Source: Crocodylus rhombifer (taxonomy: Eukaryota; Chordata; Crocodylia; Crocodylidae). From it: DNA of 64,000 nt. The position numbers and the translations under genes are program-made. This document shows positions 23,301-35,280 of this stretch, in pieces. The notes under the pieces were generated by a model, which was not told the origin of the DNA, made no database searches, and saw only the letters and a list, made by a program, of their open reading frames with translations. The stretch lies in the NCBI GenBank assembly GCA_038503035.1, contig JAVSML010024430.1:434001-498000 (forward strand). The letters run 5' to 3'. The stretch's first letter is position 1. Each line of letters opens with the position of its first letter.

Positions 23301-25080
23301 CAATTCTTATCTCAGAGAGCCAACATCCAATCATTTACAGAAACCTGACTAAATAAACATAGATTTATTATTTCCTCATCAGAGGTCAGTAAATATTGCT
23401 TCCTTCAGGAATTCAACACTTCAAGCTGTACTACCTGTTCTTGAGGGTTTTTTGGCTTGAATTGATGAAGTTCCCAAATATCTCTCTATACAGAGCCAAA
23501 GGTCTGACAACTATCAACTAATGCCTAGTACATGACAAAATTACCCACATTTACTGTTAGATCCAGACCACCACTATCTTTTTCTATAAGCAGTGTAAGA
23601 TACTGCATGAAAAATGTAAGTATTAGTGAAATGAGTAATCTTACTAAGTTCGAGTTTTCTCTGGCATAGATTTAATTAAAATTCATAAATGCCAAATATA
23701 ATTTTAATAGGAAGTGAATGCTCAAAAATCATGTCAAAATGATCAAGTCTGTGATAATGAGGGTTCTACCCAACTCAAGGATGTGTATCAGGGCAGCACG
23801 TGACAGGGCCTCAGGATCCAGCAGCCCTGTGCCCAACCTGACTGTGCTATGGGGATTCAAGTTCGTCAGAGCTTAGTAGCACCAAGGGGCTACCTGATTT
23901 TTCCTTACCACGACTTGGTCTTATCAGATATTTTAATTGGGAAGCGTTTAATTCCCCAGGTAACTTCCTGCTGGTCTGCCCAGCTTATCCCATCTTCTGG
24001 AGCTCCAACCTCCCCTACATCCCGGCCATGCACCACCCTAACGTTAATGCATTCATCACACCCAAGATCTTTAGGGGCAGACCTCATTCTCTGACATCGT
24101 ATGGGCTCACGGTCATATCTGGCCTGTCTCCCTGTAATAAAGGCACTTCTGTGTAAAAGAAAAACTCCCAGCTGTGCTGGCCTCTCATGGACGTGACGAC
24201 TCTATCCTTGGGCGCTTCAGCTCAGTTCCATCCTGGCCCATCTGGGTTTTACACACGCTTGTGTGCAGGCTCTGTCTCTCCAGCGTCTTGCTGGGCTCTC
24301 CCTCCACCTGTCCAAAGAAGCAAAGAAAAAGACAGGACTTTAGCTGGGCTGCTTCTACCCATCCTGTAACCGGCTTATCCCTAGCCAAGTTTCCATCCAG
24401 CTCCCACTGCTGCTCCTTGCCACGGGCCTGCTGCCAGTGTCTCCAGCTTACTTGGAGCTCTTTGGAGCTTCGCTGCCGGCTGCAGCCGGCTCAACTCCCT
24501 CCAAAGCTGCTTCTCCCTCCGGAGCTGTTTCTCCTCCACCTCCCCATCCTCTGCCTGCCACACCATCTTCTAGTGCCCTCTCCAGCCCCGGCTCAGGCTG
24601 GGGCTTGGGAGATCCAAGCAGCTGTGCAGCGGTCTGATCCAAACCAAGTAGCTGCTGACGAAACACATTTCTCCCAGCATCCTCCCCACTCCCCACTGGG
24701 GAGCCAGGATTGTATTTTTAGTAAGGTTTTGGGGCGGGTTGGGGATGTAGTGATAAGGGTTAGACTTTGGAGACAGTCCTTTACAAGGGAATGTCTTATC
24801 AGGTGAGGAATTTGAACATGATCCCTGGGGAACCAGTGGAAATCAAGCTGGGGGCAGCCACATGGTCTGTGCTGGAGGAACCTGGTGCTGTGCTATCATT
24901 AAAGGTCTGTTCTCTCCCTCGTTCATAGTTGTTGTTATCCACTGCTGGACCTAAATCATTATGGAGAGGGGTTTCCTGTGGATTTTGTGGAGGTCTCCTG
25001 ATTTCATGATTGCCATAAAATCCGCACAGTTGTGATTTGAGTAGGTCCCTAGTCATCCTTTTGTCTCCTTATTCATCTGG
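23301..25080. other. Upstream region of SAA locus B, no gene recognised
   Basis: 23780-24720 is C-rich with simple, repeated 'ctccagc' words, probably transposon-derived. Chance frames only. Confidence 0.35.
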
Positions 25081-25720
25081 TCAAAATGGGATGCCATGTT
25101 GGAAAAATCTTAATGCAAATCTCATGACTTTTCTTCCATCAGATTTGAAGACAATTGTATCAACATTTTGAAGCTTGGAAAATTTCAACTGCCTTTTTTA
25201 TTTTCATCTTGACTTCTCTGGAAGCTTAAATTTGCCTTACTGGCAACCAACTTCCAAAGTAGCATTCAGATCAAAGTCAAGATCTACACTTTGTGCAGCT
25301 ATGTGAATAGGTACTAAAAATTCTTCAAAATATTGGAATTAACAATTCTTCCCATAGCTCAGTGTCCTCCACAAGTTATACTTACCATCTGGTAAAAGAA
25401 ACAGCCTTATCGCTAGGAGTTAGATTGAGCTAAAGCAAACACAGGTTGCACTTCCTAATCAGAGTCGGGAAGATGGCACTTAAAACCCCTATTCATTTTA
25501 CTGAGAAGGATTCCAGTAAAAGTCTGCTGCTGCAAGTGACACTTTGCCCTCTGAAGTCTTTTAGGTTATATAAATACATTTTTTTGTAAAATACCCATGC
25601 ATTATTTACAGGAACAGAGTTTGGTAACATAAGTGGGATTGGGAAAGTGTTGCAAAAGAGCCCTACATGAGTAGCACACACCAGCCCAGCTTAGTGCTCT
25701 GGCCTGCAAAGGCAACTGAA
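25080..25720. repeat. Segmental duplication block, related to 35420-36165
   Basis: Same landmarks in the same order in both blocks: 'gcttggaaaat', 'ttcttcccatag.tcag', 'atctggtaaaagaa', 'ttagattgagctaaag', 'gtctgctgctgc.agtgacact' and 'gggattgggaaagtg'. It lies upstream of SAA locus B. No coding content. Confidence 0.55.
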
Positions 25721-25934
25721 CTAAGCTATGTTGTCTTTGCTTTTCTCCCCAGTCTCGGCCCTCTCACTGCTCCACCAGCCTTTGTGGAAGCCCTTCCCTG
25801 TCAGATTCCTACTTAGCACCTGAAGAGGTATGTGCATTTGCACAGCTCTGAATTTGAAGCATGCCTGGGTTTGGAGCATGTCAAACGTCTGTCTGTCTGT
25901 ACCTAGCCTATGTTCATTCTGCATGAATATGCAC

Positions 25935-26365
25935 TAGAGCTGGTACATAGGTCAGCAGTATCATATGCAGTTCAGAAAACTTAGTAAAGTGATGAAATCC
26001 ACTTAAAAAACAGAAACCTCTCTATGACAAAGCCAGCTGCCTTCAGAGCACTTAGCTGAGAAGCGAAGAGGAGAGACACACATGTAAAAACTGTATTTTC
26101 AGCCTTGGTTTAACAATTTTACAGTCAAAACTTTATGTTCTACAACGTTATCCCCCTCATGGACAGCAAGGTGAGAGTGGGGCAGACTACCGTCAGATTA
26201 AAACTTAACAATGCAGTATAGCAAAGTTTCTGAGAAACAGGCTCTGTCTTGTTTAAAGGCAGAAGGGTGATGACATTTACGGGTCCTGAAACCACAACAG
26301 GTAAATAGTGAACGTTCTCTCTATTACGAGAATTCAAATCCCATTTCCTCTGCCTGATCCTATTG
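25935..26365 (-). pseudogene. Orphan SAA promoter/exon 1 and intron 1 relic
   Basis: 26205-26365 aligns with locus A exon 1 and promoter: CAAAGTTTCTGAGAAA is identical to locus A apart from one or two bases, followed by the CCCATTTCC block at the same spacing. The splice donor reads TTAAGT where locus A has GTAAGT, and the TATA box has decayed to CCGTAAATG. 25940-26070 aligns with locus A intron 1 (GGTCAGCAG..., CTTCAGAGCA). No exon 2 or later exon follows. This looks like the 5' end of a lost SAA copy. Confidence 0.65.
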
Positions 26366-26385
26366 TACGCTAAGATAAACGAATA

Positions 26386-26694
26386 CAGTAAGATCCCTGT
26401 TATCTGGCACAAGTGGGGAATGGGGGGTGCCGGGTATCTAAAAATGCCAGTTACCTGAGTACCCAAGGCTGGTGGTTTTCAGCTGGATGTGGAGGGGGGG
26501 AGGGGCAATGACAGCAGCCGCACATGGAGCGGGGGGTGGCAGCTGCACACAGAGCAGCTACAGCGCAGGGTGGTGGGTGGCAGCAGCAGTCACCGCATGC
26601 GAGCTTCCCCCCACCCCACACCTGCGTCCGGCTGGAAATTCTGGTTAATAGAGTGTTCTGGTTCCTCAAATGCCAGATAACAGGGATTTTACTG
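26386..26694. mobile_element. Tigger/pogo-like MITE
   Basis: 309 bp with terminal inverted repeats of about 24 bp (start CAGTAAGATCCCTGTTATCT; end AGATAACAGGGATTTTACTG, one mismatch) flanked by TA on both sides. The interior is GC-rich. Just to the right, 26724 onward ('cagtcaacccccgcttaac') looks like the start of another element of this class, without a visible partner end. Confidence 0.7.
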
Positions 26695-26723
26695 TATATA
26701 CATAAAGGACTCACAGCTGTATA

Positions 26724-27984
26724 CAGTCAACCCCCGCTTAACACAGTTTCACTTACCATGGTTGCGCTATAGCTCTCATTAAAAATACCTACCTGGTTTC
26801 ACTTGGCACTCAGCAGTATCACTGCAACGCTCAGCATGGGAGGCAGGGAGAAACAGTGGCACAGTGGCGGTGGTAGCAGCATCAAGTGAAGCTGTGGGTG
26901 GTAGCTGGTGGGGCCCAGGGTGGGGTGGCAGGAGTCCAGAGTCTGCTCTGGCACATGGTGCTGGAGCGGGTGGGGAGAAGCAGGGGTGAGAAGGGGCGGG
27001 CGGGGGGCTGGGCAGCATAGGCATGGAGCCTGGGCTGGTGTGGCCCAGGGCAGGGTAGTAGGAGCCCAGGGTCCACTCTGGCACGTCGTGCTGGAGCAGC
27101 CGGCCAGCGGGGAGGAGCGGCAGTGGCGGTGAGAAGGGGTGGCAGGGGGCATGAGCGTGTGGCCCAGGCTGGCACCCAAGGTTTACAGGGCAGCAGGAGC
27201 ACAGGGGGTCTGGGCCAGTGCAAGCCAGTGCTCAGGGACATGTGTGCAGTGTCCCCAGCCCACATAGGAGCCAAGCCCGCAGAGCCTCTCTGTCCTTGGG
27301 CTGCAGCCCGTTTCACTCAGGTCATGCACTCACCTGCCAGAGCCCTCCTGCTCGCTGTTAATCCCTGCCTTCTCGCTGTTAATCCCTGGCGGGCAGGTCC
27401 CTGACTCAGGCCCTGCAGGCGGGGTGACTGAGGCCGTGCACAGGTGGGGGGCAGCGCACAGGCCCAACCCCCTGCTTCCTGGCAGGGAAGGACCTGGTGC
27501 TAAGCGCAGGGGGAAAAGTGGCCGGCACTCCCTGCTGCAGCCACCCACAGTCTGTACAGGACTGTCCTGAGCAGGCACGGGCGGCAGTAGCCCTGACAGG
27601 CGAGCCCAGAGACGGTGCAGGACCCAGGCTGGCAGTGGGGCAGGTTACAAGCTCGTGCTGAGTGTGGGGGGAAAAGTGCCCCTTCACCTGCCCTGTGGCC
27701 GACGCCCCACATTGCAGCCACTCGCAGCCCACTTGGGGCTGTCCGGAGCAGGCACAGGCAGCCCCACATGGGCTGCAAGCGGCTGCAGCGGGGGACACTG
27801 ACCATGGGGCAGACAAGGGGCCGTTTTTCCCCCTGGGCCACTTTTTCCCCCGGCTCCTTCCCTGCCCTCCCCCACACCCTCCCTTACCTGAGCTTCCCAT
27901 GCTGGGGAAGCCACATGGTTCCAGGCCAGGCAGGCCCTGCTGTTCTGGGAGCCCACTGGGCTTCCCCTGGGTCCTACTGCCCCT
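26724..27984. repeat. GC-rich repeat tract with an internal tandem duplication
   Basis: A unit of about 130 bp is repeated imperfectly at about 26908-27000 and 27038-27140 ('ggcccaggg', 'tctggcac.tggtgctggag', 'gtgagaagggg'). Numerous chance frames on both strands; no domain seen. Confidence 0.45.
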
Positions 27985-28120
27985 GGTTCCTGTCATTTTT
28001 TACAGGAACCAAGGGAAGATAAATATTAATTTTCTACATATTTTAGGCACCCTGCAGGCCAGATAGAATGGCCTTGTGGGCTGCATCTGGCCCATGAGCC
28101 ATATTTTGCCCACTCCTGTG
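27985..28120. mobile_element. hAT-type MITE fragment ('gcccactcctg' family)
   Basis: Reads 'aatattaattttctacatattttagg..ggctgcatctggcccatgagccatattttgcccactcctg', the right half of the family represented complete at 43354-43499 and 49717-49901. Confidence 0.5.
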
Positions 28121-29214
28121 CTAGCACCACATGCTGCTGCAGCCCATGGGACGTACAACTGGTGGGTGTGCAGTCCCCAACTGCTTAGAAGTTGGACAGT
28201 TCTATTATTGATAACCCAACTTTAAGGGGATAGTCTCATCTCAGTGCATGGGAGACACACAGATTCCAGTCTCACTGAACACATCTACACAAGACGCTTA
28301 CTGTACGTTAGCCTAATAACACTACATAGTAGCGTCACAGCAAAAACCACACTAATAGCCTACTGTGCCATGTTATTAGGCTAATGCACAGTAAGCCTCA
28401 CCAAATAACTGTGTGCTGGCACTACTGTGCAGTAACTCTAAGTACTGTATATTTAGTTAGTACTTTATTAAGGAAGTACTAAATTAAATGCGTAGTATCG
28501 AAGGTGCATTAATGAACGTGTAGTCACACCCACTAACTATAATCAGAATTAAAGAGGGAAACAAATGCTTGTCCAGGCCCTAGTTTGAAATCCTTGGTCT
28601 TCTTGGAGCCGGTGACAAATTCCTATTGACTTCAACTGAGTCAGGATTTCACCCATAATACTTTGGTTATGTTCATGGATAAATTCAGCTTTGAATTAAA
28701 GAGAATCTAATTTCATGTTTTACACTGCAGAATAATCCCTTTATTGTCATCTGTTTTATTTGTAAGATGAAGATAGCCAACTTTCCAAAAAAAGGAAATT
28801 GTTGTGAAACTTGGCATTTCCAAAATTATGCAATCCACCAAGAAAAAGGAAATCCTGGCACTTGTCCTAAGGCCAATTTTTGCCAATTTAAGCTTCTAGA
28901 TTTTCCAAAGTTAAAAGTAGGTCAGGAAGGTGGAGTTTCTTACTCTCTTAAATGGGCAGGGTGCTTGGCCCTTCAACTTTCCAGTAGCCCTGAAATGTGC
29001 CACAAAATCTGGAGATCCTGTTGAATATGTTACTGAGGCCTGTATTATGTGTTCCACAAATTCAGTTGTTCCATGTAACAGAAAGGCAGGAGTAGCACTG
29101 CTGTGATTTCTCTAGCCACACCTGGACCAACCTCTCCTGAAGGAGTCTGGGGGTTCAGAACATGAATCTTTGTAAATGAATACAGAAAGAACAATCCAGA
29201 GGTTCTCTGTTATA
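28121..29214. repeat. Flank block shared with 3.88-4.24 kb and 57.48-57.72 kb
   Basis: 28240-28290 and 28600-28720 match 57485-57530 and 57600-57690 ('ctcatctcagtgcatgg', 'cattgacttcaa.t.aggtcaggatttcac'). 28770-29020 matches 4080-4235. No coding content. Confidence 0.5.
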
Positions 29215-30365
29215 GAATAGATTTCATAGACATTAGGGCTGGAAGGGATCACAGAAGATCGAGTCCAGCCCTCCACCCGAAGGGCAGGAAGTCAGCTGGG
29301 GTCATAGGATCCCAGCAAGATAAGCATCCAATTTACTCTTGAAGGTGTTCAATGTAGGTGCTACAACCACCTTTGATGGCAGCCTATTCCAGACCTTGGG
29401 GGCTCGGACAGAAAAGAAATCCTGGTGGTCACCCCCAATAAACTTATAGGTGGCCATCAGATCATCCCTGAGCCTACGCTTTTCAAGGCTAAAGAGCCCC
29501 ATAGCTCTCAGCCTGTCTTCATAAGGTGTGCTTTCCTGACCTCTGATCATGCTTATTGCTCTCCTCTGCACCATCTCAAGCTTCTCCACATCCTTTTTGA
29601 ATTGTGGGGCCCAAAACTGGACGCACTACTCCAGCTGTGGCCTCACCAAGGCCGAGTACAACAGGAGAATGACATCCTGGGATTTGCTTGAGAAACATCT
29701 ATGGATGCACGCCAGCATTTTGGTTGCTTTACTAGCTGCAGCATCGCATTGCAGGCTCATGTTCATCTTGTGGTCAATGATGACCCTCAAGTCTCTTTCT
29801 TCCATAGTGCTAGCCAGAATAGCACTGCCGAGCCTACGAGGATGCTGCAGGTTTTTCCTCCCAAGGTGGAGATCCTTGCATTTTTCAATGTTAAACACCA
29901 TCAGGTTCTCATCCGCCCATTTGCTGAGCCTGTCCAGGTCAGCCTGGATTGCCCTCCTGTCTTCTGATGTGGATGCTTTGCCCCAAAGTTTGGTGTCATC
30001 GGCAAACTTGGCGAGTCCATGTCTGACTCCAATGTCCACATCATTAATGAAGGTGTTGAACAATAGGGTCCAAGGAAAGAGACTTGGGGGACCCCACTCA
30101 TCACAGGACACCATGATGAGTGACTTCCATCCATTACTACCCTCTGGGTCTGACCACAGAGCCAATTTCCCAGGCAGCGGATCATGGTGGACCCAAGGCC
30201 ACAACTGGCCAGTTTTGCCAAGAGGTGATCATGGGATACCAGACAGAAGGCTTTTTTGAAGTCAAGATATATGACCTTGTCCAAGTGATAGGTCACCTGG
30301 TTGTAAAAGGAAATGAGATTGGTAAAGCAAGACCTAACCACAACAAACACATGCTGGCTATCCCT

Positions 30366-31629
30366 TAGGATGTTGGTGTCAGCCAGTCTGTCCCGGGGTG
30401 TGGTGAAGGAACGAACCCCGAAGGATCCCAGGGGGACCCTGGGGGGCAACACACCACGGGGAAAGGAAAGGGGAAGAAAGAATAAACAAAAACAACTCAC
30501 TGGTGGCAGGAATTGCGGCAGGGCTGGAAGCGGCGGCAGAAGTTGCAGCAGAGTGGAAAGCAGCGGTGCGACCCATGCGGCTCATTAGCTGTGGTTTGTT
30601 TAAAGGGGAAACAGCTGGGGAAGTGGGGGAGGAGAACCAGCTCAGGGGGATAAGAAGGGAGAGGGAGTGGATAGAAGAGGAGGAGAGGTGGCAAGAAAAC
30701 CAGGGAAGAAGAGCTCCCGCGTGCACCAGGAAGGTGGAGGAGCTAGGGAACGTTGCCTCCAACTCACAGGAGGAATCTGAATTGTGCCCAGGGGAAGACA
30801 CTGCCATCGGTCCTGACAAGACCCAGGTGTCTCAACTGCATGTAAACCTGGGGGCGCGTGGAGAACCGAGGCTAAAGGCTTCGTCATCTCAGGTGGAGGG
30901 CAACGGACATAAGAAGTAAGAGGGGATCCTTACAGGAGGATGGACTGAGACTCCACATCCGGGACAAGGACCCTGACCAAAACTTGTGGAAGGAATATTC
31001 CTCTGCTAGGGGGGCTTAGCAGGTCTCACGAGGGGGGGGAATCTGCGGTATTGCCCGGCACCCTACAAGAGGAAGGGCACTTAGGTTAAGGGAGATAGCA
31101 CCGCAATAGGTATACCTAAATGTTGGCCTAGGAAAGGTTGTGAAGGGACCTGGAGGGGTTCCTATAGCCTTGTGATTAGTTTATTATTTTTGTCACCACT
31201 AATGCCACTTGTATGTGAGGGTTATTTTCTTTATTATAATTGTTTGGGGCTCTAAAATTAGAGGGAGCCAAGATCCCTAAAGGCCAGACTAGCCAAGAAG
31301 GAACCAGAGCTTCCTGGCCCCCTGCGTGAGCCTAGCTGGAACTCAGAGGGACCCTATATCCAGGGAAGGGTCAGCCATCGGCAACCACGATAGCACACCG
31401 CTGAGGCTGGGTCTAGGGTGAGGTACAGGGGAGGTTGGATCCTCGTGAAGAACATTACGCTTCGGCCTTGGGGAAGCAGCTGGCATCAGGCAATCGGACC
31501 CCTCCATCACTGAAATACCATTGAAGTCATGGCAGGCGGGATAAAGAGGGGGAAGACCGCCTGAAACGGGAGATCGTGGGCCACTCCCTTAAGAGACGGA
31601 GTGAAAGGTTACCACCAGGCCCCTGGGCA
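30366..31629. mobile_element. Unclassified insertion inside the CR1
   Basis: About 1.26 kb of non-CR1 sequence lying between the CR1 RT blocks SITRFL and RDSQHVF. It contains a 138-codon plus-strand frame (30503-30919) rich in Glu, Ala and Arg with no recognised domain, and an AT-rich 31180-31260 stretch. No terminal repeats or target duplication were resolved. Confidence 0.45.
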
Positions 31630-32559
31630 AGGCGGCGAGGAACCGTGTGATCGAGGCCTGGTGAGTGCACAGTCCATTAAGGATGGCCTCTTTAATAAAC
31701 TTTTCTAAGACCTTCCCCGGGATAGAAGTCAGGCTGATGGGCCTGTAGTTTGCCGGATCCACTTTCCTCCCCTTTTTGAAGATAGGCACCACATTGGCCT
31801 TCTTCCAGTCTTTGGGCACTACACCAGAGCACCAGGAGTTCTCAAAGATCCGTGCCAGGGGCTGAGCTATGATGCTCACCAGCTCCTTGAGTACCCTGGG
31901 GTGTAGATTGTCAGGGCCGGCTGACTTGAAGGTATCCAGCCTCTCAAGGCGTTCCTTCACGAGGTCAGCATTGATGGAGGGCACGGGATCTCCCTCACCC
32001 AGACCTTCCAGTCCCATAGTGGGCATGGGCATCCCATGGAACTGATGAAAGACTGACGCAAAGTACCTGTGAGGGGCCGTGCGCTAGGGGCGGCCGTGAA
32101 CTCCCTAGCGCCGCCTACCGTCACATTAGGGTGACGTAGCACCCTCAGAACCTCGCCCGCCACGACTTTGATGGTGAAAGATATAGGATGTGGAGGCTGC
32201 CCGTTTCCCTACTGGACGGTCTTGATACGTCCCTATCCCAGACTGGGGATTCAGTAAGCTTCCGGCCTTAAGGGCAATGCGTGCCTCCAAGCCTCCCCCT
32301 TAGCACGCCCCAAGCCTCGCAGCTGTTCCAGGGAACGCTTGTATGGTCCCTAGCCCCCCCGGGTGCCCCTTGTTCTCACTGTAGGGCACCGGGCTTTTCG
32401 CCCACTCGGCGCCTCCTGGGGTCGGGCCCTAATCTCTGGCCCGTTCCCCACGCCCTGGGCCTCTATCGCACTGGCGCCCAGCTACCTGCTGGCGCCTTCT
32501 GGGTTGGTTCACCAGCGCCGTTCACTACCGGCGCCCCTTGGGCCGGGTTCTAGTCGGCG

Positions 32560-32830
32560 CCTGGCTAAATCGCCGGCTCTGCCTGAGTCTGGAGCCTTCT
32601 CGCCGCCCTAGCCTCGGCGCCCTTGGGCCGGCACCCTCTCGCCGCCCTAGCGTCGGCGCCCTTGGGCCGGCACACTCCCTCTGCCCAGATCTCGGCTCTG
32701 TCACGTCCTAGCCTCAGTGCCTTCGGGCCGGCTCTCTCTAGCCGCCCTAGCCTTGGCTCTATTGCCACCCTAGACTCGGGGCCTCTGGGTCGGCGCTATC
32801 ACCGCCCTAGTCTTAGCACCCTTGGGTGAC
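32560..32830. repeat. Minisatellite, period about 39 bp
   Basis: Degenerate repeats of 'gccgccctag..tcggcgcccttgggccgg', spaced 39 bp at 32601, 32640 and again at 32701 and 32740, inside the TG...CA element. Confidence 0.6.
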
Positions 32831-33318
32831 TAGCTATGCTGCTCGCACTGCCTTAGCCTTCGCTCTATCGCCGCCCTAGTCTCGGCGCCCTCGGGCCGGC
32901 TAACTAGGCCTGGCTATGTTGCCTTGCGGGGCCTTGCCCCGCTGGGGCCTTGCCCTCTCAGGGCTGACTCCGCGGTTCGCGCACTGTCGTTGCCCCGCTC
33001 CGGGGCCTTGCCCTCCTGAGGCTGTACCGCGCTGTCCGCGCTGCGCCCTCTCCGGGCTTGGGCTCAGGTGGCCGCAGCCGTACCTGGCCCCCTTGACCCT
33101 TCCTGGGGTCTTTTGCCCCCCTGGGCAAAGTGCCGTCTTTACGGACCGGGGTCCAACCCCGTGCTCCGAGCCTCGCCGGCACCCCCAGTTGTGCCCTTCT
33201 GGCACTGTGCCCCTACCGGGCACTCGGAGCCCCCAGACTGCTGGGGCTCCTTACAGGCCGGGGTCCCACCTCGTGCTCCGTGCCTCGCCGGCACCACCAG
33301 TTGTGCCCCTCTGGCACT

Positions 33319-33328
33319 NNNNNNNNNN
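33319..33328. other. Assembly gap (10 N)
   Basis: Ten unknown bases. The 47 bases to the left (33272-33318) and right (33329-33375) are identical. Confidence 0.95.
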
Positions 33329-34879
33329 CGTGCTCCGTGCCTCGCCGGCACCACCAGTTGTGCCCCTCTGGCACTGTGCCCCGACCGGGCACTCGGAGCC
33401 CCCAAGCTGTGGGGAAGCTCCCCTTGAGGCCTCCTCGCTCCCCTACAGCCTCCCCGGTCCTCCGGATAACTGTAACTTAAGAGTCAAGCCATCTGGCTCT
33501 AACACAAACAAAAGGCTCCACACGCCTAATGACTCCAAGCCCCACCAGGGCTCTCAGTCCTACCTGCAGTCAGGGCGCTGCTGTTCCCTGCATCATTGCA
33601 GCCGGTTAGCGCGATGAAGTAGTAGCCACTAACCCCGGCCGCTCAGCTCAGCTCAGCCGCAGAGCTCCTGCTCCTGCGGCAGCCAGGAGGGAACTGTGTG
33701 TCAGGCTCTGGCCTGAGCTGGTTATAAAGGCCAGGCCCTGCCCTCTTCCGGTCATGTGACCACCCGGTTGCCCCTGGCAACCAGGCACCTGGGCTGCCTG
33801 GGTGATTGACAGCCCTGCCAATCACCCTCACACTCACGGGGCACCTCGGTGACTCCGTGACAGTACCCATTTAGCAAGTTGGCTTTTTCCTGGGCATCAG
33901 TTGTCAGTTGCCCCATCTGGTTCAGCTGGGGTCCAACGTTGCCCTTGCTTTTTCTCCAGCTCCCCACATATCTGAAAAAGGACTTTTTATTGTCCTTGAT
34001 ATTTTTAGCTAGTTGGAGTTCTGTCACAGCCTTGGCTTTCCTGGTTCTCTCCCTGCAGGTCCGGACCAGTGCAGAGTATTCCTCCTTGGTGGCGGTTCCA
34101 GCCCTCCATCCTCTGTAGGTCTTCCTTTTAAGATGTAGGAGGTCCGCCAGTTGCCTGGAGAACCAAGGGGGCTGGTGTGCCCTTTTGCTGCCTTTCCTCT
34201 AAGACGGGATGGACTTTGCTTGTGCACCCAGGATTGCTCCTTTGAGGAGCAACCACTCATCCTGAACTCCCTTCGCCATTGGGTTGTGGCCTTTTAGGGC
34301 CTCTCTGACAAACCTCCTTAGCTTGTCAAAGTCAGCTTTCCTGAAGTCGAGGACTTCTGTATTATTGACTGACTTGCCAGCCTTATGGCAGATGGTGAAG
34401 GTGATCAGCTCATGGTCGCTGTCACCCAGCTTCCCCTTCTATCATTAGGTCACTGATTAGGTCTTTCCTGGTTGCTAGTACGAGTTCAAGCAGTGCTTTA
34501 CCTCTCATTGGCCTGTAGACTTCCTGCATCAGATAGAGGTCATCCACACACAAGAGAAAGCTTTGTGACCACTCAGATTTGGCTGAGCACTCCTCCCACG
34601 AGATGTCTGGGTAGTTAAAGTCTCCCATGACAACCATACATTGCGATTGTGTGGCTTCAGCCAATTCCCTGGTGAACTCCTGGTCAAGGTCTTGACTCTG
34701 GGTAGGGGGTCTATAGTAGACCCCCACCATAGTATCCCCTGTACTGTGTTCCCCATGGATTTTAACCCAGAGGGTCTCAAGTCATCCACCATGAGTGCCA
34801 ATGTTGGCTTGCAGGGACGCATAGCTTTCCTTGACATAGAGAGCTACGTCCCCGCCTCTTTTGTCCACTCGATCCCTCC

Positions 34880-35280
34880 TCCATTGTATATCTTGACTTT
34901 AAAAAAGCCTTCGATCTGGTATCCCATGATCACCCCTTGGCTAAAATGGCTAACTACAGCCTCAACCTCACCATGATCCACTGCCTGGGGAACTGGCTCT
35001 GTGGTCAGAACCAAAGGGTGATGGTTGATGGAAGTCAATCGTCGTGGTGCCCTGTGACCAGTGGGGTCCCTCAAGGACCTGTCCTAGGGCCTATACTACT
35101 CAACATCTTCATTAATGATGTAGACATTGGTGTCAGAAGCGGACTGGCCAAGTTCGCCAATGACACCAAACTCTGGGGTAAAGCATCCACACCTGAGGAT
35201 AGGAGGGTGATCCAGGCGGATCTGGACAGACTCATGAAATGGACGGATGAGAACCTGATGGTGTTTAACACTGAAAAATT
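34880..35280 (+). mobile_element. CR1 RT fragment in inverted orientation
   Basis: Plus-strand reading gives ILTLKKPSIWYPMITPW in one frame, then LGNWLCGQNQRVMVDGSQSS, SGVPQGPVLGPILLNIFIND, FANDTKLWGKASTPEDRRVI and [11 protein letters not shown]. It has no 3' tail. It faces the larger minus-strand CR1 head to head and repeats a segment already present there (30280-29900). Confidence 0.8.

Larger units (their letters stand above)
32068..33862 (+). mobile_element. TG...CA element (probable solo LTR), copy 2, with assembly gap
   Basis: Begins TGTGAGGGGCCGTGCG, ends CTCGGTGACTCCGTGACA, and is flanked by the 5-bp duplication GTACC (32063-32067 and 33863-33867). It interrupts the CR1 exactly within the codons for NGYFASV. 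The interior is very GC-rich and includes a tandem array with a period of about 39 bp ('gccgccctagcctcggcgcccttgggccgg', about 32560-32830). Ten Ns lie at 33319-33328. Confidence 0.7.
29215..34862 (-). mobile_element. CR1 LINE broken by two insertions
   Basis: Three minus-strand pieces form one element. 34862-33863 holds endonuclease motifs (MVGVYYRPPTQSQDLDQEF, VVMGDFNYPDISWEE) and the linker FFRYVGSWRKSKGNVGPQ. About 32067-31630 holds RT N-terminal blocks ([40 protein letters not shown]). About 30365-29215 holds the catalytic half (VIYLDFKKAF, SGVPQVSFLGP), C-terminus and 3' tail. The reading continues across the gaps: LLNGY resumes as FASVF after the 32-kb insertion. It adds up to roughly 2.6 kb of element. 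Frameshifts make it inactive. Confidence 0.85.

Noticed and set aside
26779..28066. Many overlapping frames up to 196 codons
   Set aside because: GC-rich tandemly duplicated repeat; no domain or splice structure.
32281..33617. Plus-strand frames of 90-233 codons in GC-rich DNA
   Set aside because: They run through a tandem repeat and across an assembly gap inside a probable solo LTR; no domain is visible.
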